From positions 186,001-250,000 of the forward strand of contig NZ_SIHX01000004.1 in NCBI RefSeq assembly GCF_004320525.1: a stretch of DNA of 64,000 bases. The letters run 5' to 3'. Within the stretch, counting starts at the first letter, position 1; each line of letters begins with the position of its first letter. Positions 22,197 to 31,026 of this stretch are shown here, one piece after another. The notes beneath the pieces were generated by a model. That model ran no database searches, was not told the DNA's origin, and saw nothing but the letters and a program-made list of their open reading frames with translations. Source of the stretch: Arthrobacter sp. S39 (GTDB lineage Bacteria > Actinomycetota > Actinomycetes > Actinomycetales > Micrococcaceae). Made by a program: the position numbers and the translations under genes.

Positions 22197-23213
22197 TCAG
22201 TGTCCGCGTGCGGAGGTGGCGATGACCGTGACAGCGTGCTCCACCGCGTAGACCGGGTCCCGCGAAAGTCCCTTGACCTGCGCATCAGCTTCCGCGGTGA
22301 CCTGGATGGAGCGGACCAGGCCTTCCGGCGTCCAGCGCCGTACGTCACGCTGGGCCTGCTCCACGAGCCAGGGCTGCATGCCAAGATCCCGGGCGATCTG
22401 CGCGGACGACCCCCGTGCGCCCGCCACTTTGGCGACAGTCCTCAGCTTGGCAGCCAGCGCGGCCACCAGTGGAACGGGGTCGGCTCCTGTGGCCAGGGCA
22501 TGGCGAAGCGCGGACAGGGCCGCCGGGCCGTTGCCCGCCATGGCGGCGTCGGCAACCTTGAAGGCTGTGGCTTCGATCCGGCCGCCATAGTAGCGGTCCA
22601 CCAGCTCTGGGGTCACGGCCCCGCTTGCATCCGCGATCAGCTGGCTGCAGGCTGCCGCGAGTTCGGCCAGGCTGGCGCCCACTGCGTTGACCAGGGACTG
22701 GACAGCTTCGCCGCTGATTTTCCGGCCGGCAGCCCTGAATTCCGAGGTGACGAATGCGCTCTTGTCGGCATCCTTTTTCAGCGGCTGGCAGTCCACCACG
22801 GGCCAGCCGCCTGCTTTGACGGCGTCGAGGAGCTTCTTGCCACGGACACCGCCGCCATGCCGCAGGACCAGGACGACGTCGGGCTCGGGTCGGGCCACAT
22901 AAGAGAGCGCGTCGGCCAGGAAGGCGTCGTTCATGCTTTCAACGCCTTCGACCTCGATCAGCTTGTTCTCTCCGAAGAGCGAAGGGCTGACGTGCAGGGT
23001 GAGCGACCCGGCTTCGTAGCTTGCCGCGTTGAGCCGTGTGACCTCGACATCGGGCGAAGTTGCCCGTACCTGCGCCCTGACGCGGTCCATCGCCCGGACA
23101 CCGAGGTACTCCTCCGGGCCGCCGATCAGGACCACTCCCGCCGGTTCCACGTCCCGCCAGGTGGCCGTAACGGACGCCGTGGTCCTGTTTCGTGCATTCG
23201 GCGCAGCGGCCAT
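22197..23213 (-). CDS. holA: DNA polymerase III subunit delta
   Basis: Clamp-loader subunit that opens the beta sliding clamp. 338 aa, with an N-terminal domain that starts VVLIGGPEEYLGVRAMDR, the DADKSAF region typical of the family, and the C-terminal collar domain (LVEQAQRDVRRWTPEGL). ATG at 23213 with AAGGA 7 nt upstream. The comEC-holA-rpsT neighbourhood is conserved in many bacteria. It overlaps the 3' end of comEC by 88 nt. Confidence 0.93.
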   Translation of the reverse strand: MAAAPNARNRTTASVTATWRDVEPAGVVLIGGPEEYLGVRAMDRVRAQVRATSPDVEVTRLNAASYEAGSLTLHVSPSLFGENKLIEVEGVESMNDAFLADALSYVARPEPDVVLVLRHGGGVRGKKLLDAVKAGGWPVVDCQPLKKDADKSAFVTSEFRAAGRKISGEAVQSLVNAVGASLAELAAACSQLIADASGAVTPELVDRYYGGRIEATAFKVADAAMAGNGPAALSALRHALATGADPVPLVAALAAKLRTVAKVAGARGSSAQIARDLGMQPWLVEQAQRDVRRWTPEGLVRSIQVTAEADAQVKGLSRDPVYAVEHAVTVIATSARGH

Positions 23214-25111
23214 GCTGGGTTCCTTCCGGAAGTGTTTGTGCAATATCTAAGCCTGCCACGGCGGGCGCGAGGCACCAAGCCACGTCCCGGCATCCGGCGG
23301 GGCCGTGGCGGCCAGCCAACACGTTCCACCTTTTCCAGGATCTTCTCGATGCGGCGGTGCAGGCCAAGGACCATGTCTGCTGCCAAGCGCGGACGGAGTG
23401 CCAGCAGCACCATGGCGAGTGTGAGCACCGACAACGCAGCCATCGTCAACAGCCCGAAGACACCCTCGGGCCACGGCAGTGTGGCGCCGGGAAGGCCCGC
23501 CATGAACCTGGCCGTCGCGGCCACACCACTGCAGAACGTGCCCGAAACTGCGATCAGGGCGGTTGCAGCCCACGGCGCAGGCACCACCAAGGGAACCGCG
23601 GCCGTGCCAAGCAGCGTCACCGGCGCGACGAGCGGGGCGGCCACCACATTCGCCACCAGGGAGTAGGTGGAGAATTGCGGCTGCAGGAGCACGATGACGG
23701 GACCGCACAGCAGTTGTGCGGACAGCGGCACGGCAAATGCCGCCGCCGCCCAGCGCGGCACAACGGCTGGCGTGAGGTCCACCATCCGCCGGCCGAGGAC
23801 AATGATTCCCAGGGTGGCCAGGACGGACAGCAGGAAGCCGAAGCTGGTACCCAGGCCGGGGTCGAACAGCAAAAGCCCGATGACGGCGAGGCTCAGAAAA
23901 CTCAGGCCCCGGCCAGTCCGTCCGCCGGCCAGTGACGCAAGGGCGATCGAACCCATCAGGGCGGCCCGCAGGACGCTGGCATCGGGGCCCACGAGGAGGA
24001 CAAACAACCCCAGGCCCGACAAAGCCATGACTGCAGCCGGTACCCTGGGCAGGCGCAGGCTGCGGGCCAGCATCAGGAGGGCCCCGAGAACCAGGCTGCA
24101 GTTGGCGCCGCTGACGGCCGTCAGGTGGGTCATGCCCACGGCCTGCATGGCTGCGGTCAGACCTTCATCCAGCGCGCTGGTGTCTCCGGTGACCATGCCG
24201 GGCAGGAGACCGGCGGGGTCCGGTGCCAGGAACGACGCCGCGGACACATAGTGGCTTCGCAGCTGCGCTGCGCCTTCGTGCCAGCCCGGGTAGCCGCCCG
24301 GCAACAGCAACGGGGCCGTTGATGCGGCCAGGATCCCGGCCTCGGCCTGGCCCGGATCCGCAGGCCTGAGCTTCCCCGCGCTGCGGATGCGCTGACCTGC
24401 CGCCACGGAGCCCCAGTCACCGCCGCCCATGACCACGATGTCGGCACGGCCGCGGATCAGCTGGCCACCGGCGGTGACATCAAGGGTGGTGGCCGGCACG
24501 GCCCACCTTCCTGCCGCCCCGGCCTGCCCTGCCGGGGCGACGGCGCGGGGCGCCCCGGTGATCTCGATAATTGCCACCACGGACTGGCCGCCCCGAACGA
24601 CGTCGGACAGGGGGCCATCGTGCCGCTGCGACGACGCAACAGCGGAATGCGCGGCGGTGCACACGGCCAACAGTACGGCGATGGCGGCGGTGGTCAGGAA
24701 ACTGCGGGGCACACCTGCCCGCAGGGCCTTGGCGAGAAGAACCGCAGCGACGAGCAGCAGCGCACAGCAGACGCCGAGGAGTGCTGCCGGTGCCAGCCAG
24801 ACCCCGGCGACGGCGGCACACCAGACCAGCAGCGCGGCAGGGGCAAGCCGTACGTCCGTGCGCCGCCGCTTCCCGTCTGCCGGGAACGAAGGTTGGGGCC
24901 GCCGGCGCACGTTTTCCGTGACCACGCGGCGGATGGTTTCCCCTGCAGGTTTTGGCGGCTGTCCCGTACCAGCCCGGGCAAGGGGCTCCGTGGGCTGCGC
25001 AGAGTAGCCTGCGGGTTCGCCGGCTCCGGTCCCGGGCGCCCTGACTGCCGCCTCCACAAACCGGCTCCACCGGCTGGGGCTGCCACGAGGTCCCGTTCTG
25101 TCCGGGGACAT
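23126..25111 (-). CDS. comEC: ComEC/Rec2 family DNA-uptake channel protein, no beta-lactamase-like domain
   Basis: Polytopic membrane protein. N-terminal hydrophilic 90 residues, then membrane segments, an OB-like soluble region (about 190-270) and the Competence domain (about 300-560) with HLTAVSGANCSL and FLLSVLATLG motifs. 661 aa. Most ComEC proteins end in a metallo-beta-lactamase-like domain of about 200 aa; here the frame stops soon after the last membrane helices with an Arg/Pro-rich tail, and holA begins at once, so the domain is absent rather than frameshifted away. Starts at ATG 25111 (or GTG 25114), overlapping the comEA stop. Natural transformation is not proven. Confidence 0.85.
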   Translation of the reverse strand: MSPDRTGPRGSPSRWSRFVEAAVRAPGTGAGEPAGYSAQPTEPLARAGTGQPPKPAGETIRRVVTENVRRRPQPSFPADGKRRRTDVRLAPAALLVWCAAVAGVWLAPAALLGVCCALLLVAAVLLAKALRAGVPRSFLTTAAIAVLLAVCTAAHSAVASSQRHDGPLSDVVRGGQSVVAIIEITGAPRAVAPAGQAGAAGRWAVPATTLDVTAGGQLIRGRADIVVMGGGDWGSVAAGQRIRSAGKLRPADPGQAEAGILAASTAPLLLPGGYPGWHEGAAQLRSHYVSAASFLAPDPAGLLPGMVTGDTSALDEGLTAAMQAVGMTHLTAVSGANCSLVLGALLMLARSLRLPRVPAAVMALSGLGLFVLLVGPDASVLRAALMGSIALASLAGGRTGRGLSFLSLAVIGLLLFDPGLGTSFGFLLSVLATLGIIVLGRRMVDLTPAVVPRWAAAAFAVPLSAQLLCGPVIVLLQPQFSTYSLVANVVAAPLVAPVTLLGTAAVPLVVPAPWAATALIAVSGTFCSGVAATARFMAGLPGATLPWPEGVFGLLTMAALSVLTLAMVLLALRPRLAADMVLGLHRRIEKILEKVERVGWPPRPRRMPGRGLVPRARRGRLRYCTNTSGRNPAWPLRRMHETGPRRPLRPPGGTWNRREWS

Positions 25112-26019
25112 CACTCCACGCTCACCAGCGGCAGCAGGGTCTCGAGCATTTTTGGTCCGACTCCGTCCACGGCATCGAGCTCCTCGACCGACGTGAACAG
25201 CCCGTGCTCCTTCCGCCAGTCCACGATGCGCTGCGCAAGCACCGGGCCCACCTTGGGCAACGTCCCAAGCTCTTCAACACCGGCCGAGTTGAGGTTGATC
25301 TTGCCCGCGGGCGGTTCGAGGCCGCCTGCACCGGCGCCGGCCTCACCCGCCGCGCCTCCGGCGGAGTCGGTTGGCAGGGGTTCACCGTGCCGCGGCACAT
25401 AAAGCTTCTGCCCGTCCACGACGACGGCGGCCAGGTTGAGCCGGTCCAGGTCCGCCGCCTCGGTTCCCCCGCCGGCGGCTGCGACGGCATCGTGAACCCG
25501 GCTCCCTGGCGCAAGCTCAACGATCCCCGGCCGGGCGACAGCCCCCGCCACATGCAGCACCGCGGGCGCCCCGCCCCCGGATCCGGCATCCGCGCCGGTC
25601 TGTCCTGGATTCTCCGGTACCGTTCCGGGCGGCTCCTGTCCGGATCCGCCCGGAACGGCGCTTCCTGAAGGCGTGACGTCACCGAGCGGCAGCACGTCCG
25701 GCCGCCCGGTGGAAACCTGCCACCAGAACCAGGCCCCGCAGACGACGGCGGCAATGCCCACGAGCACAGCGACCTTCAGTCCCAGCCGCCACCTGAGGAC
25801 CGGCCCCGTCCGCCCCGGGCCGGACTGGGTTCCGGGCGCGGCGTCCGCTCCGGATCCAGCGACTCGATCTGGATCCCCGCCCGTGCCGCCGCCGTACACA
25901 AAACTTTCCCCGTCCCCGGGCAGGAGCCCGCCGGACCCGGATCCGAGGGTAGCCTGCAAGCGCCGGCCGGCATGGCGCGCCGCAGGGCTGGCTGCGGATC
26001 CAGCATCCCGGCGTGACAT
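25111..26019 (-). CDS. comEA: ComEA family helix-hairpin-helix DNA-binding protein
   Basis: Membrane-anchored DNA receptor. Long hydrophilic N-terminus (1-75), one membrane helix (about 76-98), Gly/Pro-rich linker, SLBB domain (about 155-215, LHVAGAVARPGIVEL) and two helix-hairpin-helix motifs at the C-terminus (INLNSAGVEELGTLPKVG, then VDGVGPKMLE). 302 aa from ATG 26019; the ribosome site is weak. Its TGA overlaps the comEC start, so the two are coupled. Confidence 0.88.
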   Translation of the reverse strand: MSRRDAGSAASPAARHAGRRLQATLGSGSGGLLPGDGESFVYGGGTGGDPDRVAGSGADAAPGTQSGPGRTGPVLRWRLGLKVAVLVGIAAVVCGAWFWWQVSTGRPDVLPLGDVTPSGSAVPGGSGQEPPGTVPENPGQTGADAGSGGGAPAVLHVAGAVARPGIVELAPGSRVHDAVAAAGGGTEAADLDRLNLAAVVVDGQKLYVPRHGEPLPTDSAGGAAGEAGAGAGGLEPPAGKINLNSAGVEELGTLPKVGPVLAQRIVDWRKEHGLFTSVEELDAVDGVGPKMLETLLPLVSVE

Positions 26020-26237
26020 ATCCACCACGCTAGGGAGGCGGACCGGCCCGGAACAGTGCCGGGTGCGGCTATGTGGAAAGAGCCGGTCACAGCCCGGCGG
26101 CCGGTCCCGGAGAGCCACCCTCCCCGACGGGCTTCCCCGGGATTCCGGGAACTGTGAACCGGTAGTGGGTCACGTAAACCCTCAGCAGCCTCCCGGAGAT
26201 GGTGCCTTCGCCTGCCGCGAGGATGCTGGTCGCGGAA

Positions 26238-26669
26238 TCAGCCGCCAGTGCCCATCCGATCACGCGCGCAACGCACAACGGCGGACAAATCGAGCCCGTA
26301 AGTCGGCCCTTCGCCTGAACCGTACTCCTCGAGCCGGACCGCACCCCGCTCGAAGAGCCGAAGCGCGCCAACACTGTTCCCCCGGGCCGCGTGGGTAAGC
26401 CCGACGCATATCTGGGCGAGACCCTGCCAAAGGTCGCGTTCCTGGGCCGGCCCAGCTTTCCATCGGGCCTCAAGTACCTCATGCGCGGCGAGGGGCCGGC
26501 CTGCTTCCACCAGCCTCCGGGCCGAGACCAACGTCTCCGCCGGCGGCAGCGGCTCCTCGGAGACCGGCTCCACGCCAGCACTTCCGTACGGCAGCGGCCG
26601 TCCAAGGGCGTCACGTGGCCGGGCCTGCCGCGGGCGCCGTGAAGCATCCCGATCCCTGTCGCCGGTCAT
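26238..26669 (-). CDS. DUF309 domain protein
   Basis: 143-aa soluble protein. The DUF309 core (about 45-110) holds the family's HEVLEARWK-type motif (AAHEVLEARWKAG) and WQGLAQICVGLTHAARGN. Function unknown; homologues are small helical proteins in actinobacteria and cyanobacteria. ATG at 26669. Arg-rich N-terminus. The 218 bases between it and comEA hold nothing I recognise. Confidence 0.8.
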   Translation of the reverse strand: MTGDRDRDASRRPRQARPRDALGRPLPYGSAGVEPVSEEPLPPAETLVSARRLVEAGRPLAAHEVLEARWKAGPAQERDLWQGLAQICVGLTHAARGNSVGALRLFERGAVRLEEYGSGEGPTYGLDLSAVVRCARDRMGTGG

Positions 26670-26730
26670 TGCACTTTCCGGTCTGAGCGTCCGTGGACCT
26701 TGCCAACCTTCATCCGCCCAATCCTACGGC

Positions 26731-27036
26731 TTGGCCCTTCGATCCGAGCCATGCACTTCGCTCGGGCCGCGTCAACTAACTCCGTCGGCGCCGCCGGACT
26801 CGTGCAGGCCAGGACGGTACAGGGAGGGTGACCTGGAGCGATACGTTCAGCAGGCGGGTTTGATCCCCCAGGAGTTTGCGGTGTGCGGTCGGAACCCCCG
26901 GTTCAATGCAGGCGGACTGGACTGTCGGGATATTGGAGTCATTGACGGCTGGAACGTACGCATCCCAATCACTGACTGCGGCCAGGACGACGACACGAAC
27001 ATTGTGCAGATTGTGGTCAACAAGTACGGCCACTGA
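26731..27036 (+). pseudogene. possible gene remnant in a 465-base gap
   Basis: The gap 26670-27134 has no clear gene. In it, one plus frame to the TGA at 27034-27036 has a protein-like C-terminal part of about 65 residues (LERYVQQAGLIPQEFAVCG, later DGWNVRIPITDCGQ), with three Cys residues and acidic turns. The frame can only open with a TTG at 26731, has no ribosome site, and its first 35 residues look like noise. Base composition is visibly less GC-rich than the neighbours. I read it as the tail of a lost gene or a short acquired fragment; I do not recognise a family. Confidence 0.25.
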
Positions 27037-27134
27037 CGTCTCTGTTGGTTCTTTTCGCTCGGCGTCAGTCAGTGGTCCCGACCACGCTCACAGTGCGCTG
27101 GCTCCGGATGTCCGCCCCGTTTCCGGGAGTGCGG

Positions 27135-28142
27135 CTAGCTGGATAGGCCCGGGAGTCCGGCGGCCGGTTCCGACGTTCCACCGTCCCCTACGATCACGGC
27201 CAGGACTCCCAGCCCGGCGTGGGCGGCGAGGACTGCCGGAAGCGAACTGATCTGGGCGCGGGGGCAACCCGGGAGGGCGGCCGCAAGCCTGTCTGCAAGC
27301 GCCTCGGCCTCTGCGGGGTTCCCGAAGTGGTGGACAGCGAGCCTGACGCTGCCTGCAGGCCGGGAAGCAGCGTCCTGGGCCGCAATCTCCTCCAGCCGGG
27401 CTATTGCCCTGGCTGCCGAGCGGACCTTTTCCAGCGGAACGATCTTGCCGCCGTCGACCGCCAGGATGGGCTTGATGGCCAGCATGGTCCCGACCAGGGA
27501 GGCGGCTGCCCCGATCCTTCCGCCCCGGCGGAGCTGCTCCAGGCTGGGGACGTAGAAGTACACCTTCGTGCGGCCCAGCTGCCCCTCGGCAACGGCGCGC
27601 ACGCCGGCAGCGTCCGCTCCTCCCGCTGCGGCGACGACGGCGGCCTGCACGCCCATGCCCAGTGCCATTCCGACGGTGCCGGAATCGATGATCTCGACAG
27701 GGATTTCCACCCGGCCCGCGGCCAGGCGGGCAGCGTCCGCGGTGCCGGACAGTCCGCCGGAAATGTGGATGGAAACCACGGCGTCGTAGCCGCGGCGTTC
27801 GGCAGCGAGGAAGGCCTGCTCGAACTGGCCCGGTGACGGGCGGGAGGTCTTGACGGATTTGCCGCTCGCGAGTGCGAGGGCAATGGTTTCGGTGATGTCG
27901 TCCTCGCCCTCGCCGTAGATTTCCTCGCCCACCATGACAGGCATGGGAATCACGGTCAGGCGCCCGTCGCCGGCACAGGCCTTGACCCATTCTGCAGGCA
28001 GGGCGGCAGCGGAGTCAGTGACCACTGCGGTCCGGACGACGCCGGCCTGGCCGGCACCGGAGATTTCCGGCCGGGGCGCGGGGCGCAGCGCCGCCAGACG
28101 GTCCCGGAGCCATAGCCAGGCGGCGGAATCACGGTCGGGCAA
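27135..28142 (-). CDS. DegV family fatty-acid-binding protein
   Basis: 335 aa. DegV/FakB fold: starts AVVTDSAAALP, then TSRPSPGQF, SIHISGGLSGT and IIDSGTVGMALGMG, and the C-terminal KPILAVDGGKI block. FakB proteins hold a fatty acid for phosphorylation by FakA; whether this genome has FakA is not visible here. N-terminal extension of about 38 residues before the fold. TTG start at 28142 is backed by AGGAGG with 5-nt spacing. Follows leuS after a strong hairpin. Confidence 0.9.
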   Translation of the reverse strand: MPDRDSAAWLWLRDRLAALRPAPRPEISGAGQAGVVRTAVVTDSAAALPAEWVKACAGDGRLTVIPMPVMVGEEIYGEGEDDITETIALALASGKSVKTSRPSPGQFEQAFLAAERRGYDAVVSIHISGGLSGTADAARLAAGRVEIPVEIIDSGTVGMALGMGVQAAVVAAAGGADAAGVRAVAEGQLGRTKVYFYVPSLEQLRRGGRIGAAASLVGTMLAIKPILAVDGGKIVPLEKVRSAARAIARLEEIAAQDAASRPAGSVRLAVHHFGNPAEAEALADRLAAALPGCPRAQISSLPAVLAAHAGLGVLAVIVGDGGTSEPAAGLPGLSS

Positions 28143-28163
28143 GTGCGCCTCCTGGAGTTATTG

Positions 28164-28191
28164 CCGGCCGCCGGAAGGATCCGGCGGCCGG
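28164..28191 (-). terminator. hairpin between leuS and degV
   Basis: Perfect 11-bp stem (CCGGCCGCCGG / CCGGCGGCCGG) with a 6-nt loop, 8 bases past the leuS stop. No T-run; the degV ribosome site comes soon after, so it may be a partial terminator or RNA-processing structure. Confidence 0.5.
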
Positions 28192-28199
28192 TGCCCCGG

Positions 28200-30725
28200 C
28201 TAGGCCGGGACGATGTTCACCAGTTTAGGTGCACGCACGATGACGGTGCGGATGCCCCGCCCGTCGAGGGCCCGCTGGACGTTCTCCGAGGCGAGGGCCA
28301 GTTCGCGCAGTTCGTCTTCGCCGATCTCCGGGGAGACCTCGAGCCGGTCGCGGACCTTGCCCTGCACCTGGACGACGGCCGTCACCGTGTCCTGCACCAG
28401 GAGCGCTTCGTCGTGGGCCGGCCAGCCGGCGTTCGCGACGGAGGCCGGGTGGCCCAGGACATTCCACATGTCTTCAGCGGTGTAGGGCGCGAACAGGCTG
28501 AGGATGACCGCGACCGCTTCCGCGGCTTCGCGCACCGCGGGGTCGGAGCCCCCTGCGCCGGCATCAATGGTTTTGCGGGTCGCGTTGACCAGCTCCATGA
28601 GCTTGGCCACGACCACGTTGAACTTGTTGCTGTCCAGCAGGGCCGCGGCGTCGGCGATGGTGCGGTGCGTGACGGAGCGCAGTGCACGGTCCCCGGCCGC
28701 GGGGTCAACACCGGGCGGGCTGGTGACGTCCTGCGCCAGACGCCAGGCGCGGGCCAGGAACTTCGCGGAGCCCGACGGCGATACGTCCGCCCAGTCGACG
28801 TCGTCCTCCGGCGGAGAGGCGAAGATCATGGTCAGGCGGACGGCGTCCACACCGTATTTGTCCAGCTGCTCGCCGAGGTCAACGCCGTTGCCCAGGGACT
28901 TACTCATGGCCTTTCCGCCGTTGAGGACCTGCCCCTGGTTCAGCAGGGCGCTGAAGGGTTCGTCGGCGTCGATCATGCCGAGGTCGTGGATGACCTTGGT
29001 GAAGAACCGGGCGTACAGCAGGTGCAGGATGGCGTGCTCGACGCCGCCCACGTACTGGCCGACCGGCATCCACTCGTTGATCTTGGCCGGGTCGAAGGGG
29101 CCTTCGGTGAACTGCGGCGAGACGAACCGCAGGAAATACCAGGACGAGTCCACGAACGTGTCCATGGTGTCGGTGTCGCGCTTGGCTGCACCGTGGCAGT
29201 TGGGGCATTCCACGTTGACCCAGGCTTCGGCGGCCGCCAGCGGGGACGTGCCCTTCGGGGACAGGTCTTCGCCCCGCAGGTCCGCCGGCAGGGTAACGGG
29301 CAGCTGCTCGTCGGGAACGGGAACCTCGCCGCAGGCGGGGCAGTGGATGATCGGGATGGGCGTTCCCCAGAATCGCTGGCGGCTCAGCAGCCAGTCGCGG
29401 AGCCGGAAATTGACGAACTTCTCGCCGGTGCCCTGCTCTTCCAGGATGCTGATGGCGGCCGGGATGGCCTCGGCCTTCGGCAGGCCGTCCAGCTTCCCGG
29501 AATTGATCAGGGTGCCTTCCCCCGCCGTCGCCTTGCCGGAAACCGCGGGGTCCTCCTCGCCGGTGTCCAGCACGGCGCGGACGGGCAGGCCGAAGGTTTT
29601 GGCAAAGTCGAGGTCGCGCTGGTCGTGCGCGGGGACGGCCATGATGGCACCCGTGCCGTAGTCGGCCAGGACGTAGTCCGCGGCCCAGACCTGCAGCTTC
29701 TCGCCGTTCAGCGGATTGATGGCGTAACGGCCGGTGAAGACGCCGGTCTTTTCCCGTTCGGTGGACTGGCGCTCGATCTCAGACAGTGCCTTGACCTGTT
29801 CGCGGTAGGCGTCCAGGGCTGCGGCGTGCTCTTCCGCGACGAGTTCGACGGCGATCGGCGCGTCGGCCGCCACAACGAAGAACGTTGCGCCGTACAGGGT
29901 GTCGGGGCGGGTGGTGAAGACAGTGACGTCCTTGGCGGGCTTGCCGCCGTCGGACTCGATCACAAAGTTGACGTGGGCACCCTCGGAGCGGCCGATCCAG
30001 TTCTTCTGCATGGCCAGGACGCGCTCGGGCCAGTGGCCGCGCAGCTCGTCCATGTCATCGAGCAGCCGGTCGGCGTACTCGGTGATCTTGAAGTACCACT
30101 GGTTCAGCGACTTCTTGGTGACTGCGGTACCGCAGCGTTCGCAGGCACCGTTGACCACCTGTTCGTTGGCCAGCACCGTCTGGTCCTTGGGGCACCAGTT
30201 GACCGGGGAATCCTTGCGGTAGGCCAGGCCACGCTCGTAGAAGCGCTTGAACAGCCACTGGGTCCAGCGGTAGTACTCCGGGTCAGAGGTGTGTACCCGC
30301 CGTGACCAGTCCGCGGAGATGGCGTAGCGCTTGAACGATGCCGCCTGGGTCTCGATATTGGCGTAGGTCCACTCGCTGGGGTGGGCGTTGCGCTTGATGG
30401 CCGCGTTCTCCGCGGGCAGGCCGAACGAGTCCCAGCCGATCGGGTGCAGGACGTCGAAGCCCTGCTGCCGGAGGTACCTTGCCACGACATCGCCCATGGC
30501 AAACGCCTCGGCGTGGCCCATGTGCAGGTCGCCCGACGGGTACGGGAACATGTCCAGGACGTAGCGGCGCTCGCGGGATCCGTCATCGGCGGGGGTGAAG
30601 ACCTTGAGGTCTTCCCATACCTGCGGCCACCTGGCTTCCATCGCGGCGAAGTTGTAGGCGCCCTCCTCGGGGCCGTCCGCTGCCGTTGCTGCTGTTCCGG
30701 TCTCTGTCTCCGGCTGAACGCTCAC
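28200..30725 (-). CDS. leuS: leucine--tRNA ligase
   Basis: Class I aminoacyl-tRNA synthetase that charges tRNA-Leu. HIGH-type motif HMGH at residues 68-71, the CP1 editing domain in the middle (with the T-rich [12 protein letters not shown] segment), Cys pairs of zinc modules (CPKD/CERCG, CPAC), KMSKS-type loop AMSKS at about 604, and the anticodon-binding and C-terminal domains. 841 aa. GTG at 30725 is chosen for AGAGGG with 5-nt spacing. A leader peptide and attenuator hairpin lie upstream. Confidence 0.96.
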   Translation of the reverse strand: MSVQPETETGTAATAADGPEEGAYNFAAMEARWPQVWEDLKVFTPADDGSRERRYVLDMFPYPSGDLHMGHAEAFAMGDVVARYLRQQGFDVLHPIGWDSFGLPAENAAIKRNAHPSEWTYANIETQAASFKRYAISADWSRRVHTSDPEYYRWTQWLFKRFYERGLAYRKDSPVNWCPKDQTVLANEQVVNGACERCGTAVTKKSLNQWYFKITEYADRLLDDMDELRGHWPERVLAMQKNWIGRSEGAHVNFVIESDGGKPAKDVTVFTTRPDTLYGATFFVVAADAPIAVELVAEEHAAALDAYREQVKALSEIERQSTEREKTGVFTGRYAINPLNGEKLQVWAADYVLADYGTGAIMAVPAHDQRDLDFAKTFGLPVRAVLDTGEEDPAVSGKATAGEGTLINSGKLDGLPKAEAIPAAISILEEQGTGEKFVNFRLRDWLLSRQRFWGTPIPIIHCPACGEVPVPDEQLPVTLPADLRGEDLSPKGTSPLAAAEAWVNVECPNCHGAAKRDTDTMDTFVDSSWYFLRFVSPQFTEGPFDPAKINEWMPVGQYVGGVEHAILHLLYARFFTKVIHDLGMIDADEPFSALLNQGQVLNGGKAMSKSLGNGVDLGEQLDKYGVDAVRLTMIFASPPEDDVDWADVSPSGSAKFLARAWRLAQDVTSPPGVDPAAGDRALRSVTHRTIADAAALLDSNKFNVVVAKLMELVNATRKTIDAGAGGSDPAVREAAEAVAVILSLFAPYTAEDMWNVLGHPASVANAGWPAHDEALLVQDTVTAVVQVQGKVRDRLEVSPEIGEDELRELALASENVQRALDGRGIRTVIVRAPKLVNIVPA

Positions 30726-30820
30726 TGCTGCCCTCTTCTGTTCTGTTACGGCATCTGTGCGGCCATAACTTCTTTGATCCCTTCTGCTGCCGGCCCGGCA
30801 AACACGCCCGGACACACAAA

Positions 30821-30842
30821 AGCCCCTCTCCATGGAGGGGCT
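30821..30842 (-). terminator. attenuator hairpin in the leuS leader
   Basis: On the minus strand AGCCCCTC and GAGGGGCT form an 8-bp stem with a 6-nt loop, followed by TTTGTGTG. It lies 39 bases after the leader-peptide stop and 95 before the leuS GTG. Just before it, an earlier hairpin can form (GCCGC...GCGGC enclosing TCCGG...CCGGA), so competing structures are possible. Confidence 0.6.
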
Positions 30843-30880
30843 GCCGCACGGCTATCCGGTTGAATCCGGACACCGGGCGG

Positions 30881-30907
30881 CTAGCTAAGCAGAAGGATCG
30901 CACGCAT
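30881..30907 (-). CDS. Leu-rich leader peptide of leuS
   Basis: Eight-codon ORF MRAILLLS: ATG, CGT, GCG, ATC, CTT, CTG, CTT, AGC, then TAG. Three adjacent Leu codons stand just before the stop. TAAAGT at 30919-30914 is a good -10, and it ends 6 bases before the ATG, so the transcript probably starts at or near the A of ATG (leaderless). Stalling at the Leu codons when leucyl-tRNA is low would change folding of the downstream hairpins and let transcription reach leuS. The stalling model is inference from position and codons. Confidence 0.72.
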   Translation of the reverse strand: MRAILLLS

Positions 30908-30913
30908 GGAACT

Positions 30914-30948
30914 ACTTTAGCGCACCACGGCGGGGCACCGCGGTGCCC
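30914..30948 (-). promoter_or_regulatory. leuS leader promoter with palindrome over -35
   Basis: -10 TAAAGT at 30919-30914. A 16-base perfect palindrome GGGCACCGCGGTGCCC at 30933-30948 covers the expected -35 position and there is no TTGACA-like -35. This could be an operator for an unknown regulator, or chance in GC-rich DNA. The region 30726-31026 also holds the promoter of the divergent dikinase-like gene. Confidence 0.45.
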
Positions 30949-31026
30949 GCACCCCTATCCGGCGCGGCCCCGCCTGAATAGACTGGAGCCCGCTGTGCAA
31001 CAACTGACCCGGACCGGTGACTGAAG

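Noticed and set aside
28143..30305. 720-codon open frame on the plus strand opposite leuS
   Set aside because: It is the antisense of leuS; its composition (Val/Gly/Gln/His rich) is that of a GC-rich shadow frame, and leuS has all family motifs.
30926..31026. Rifamycin-associated element before the dikinase-like gene
   Set aside because: I looked for the known GGGGCTTGCGGCAAGGCCC-type repeat; only an unrelated palindrome is present.
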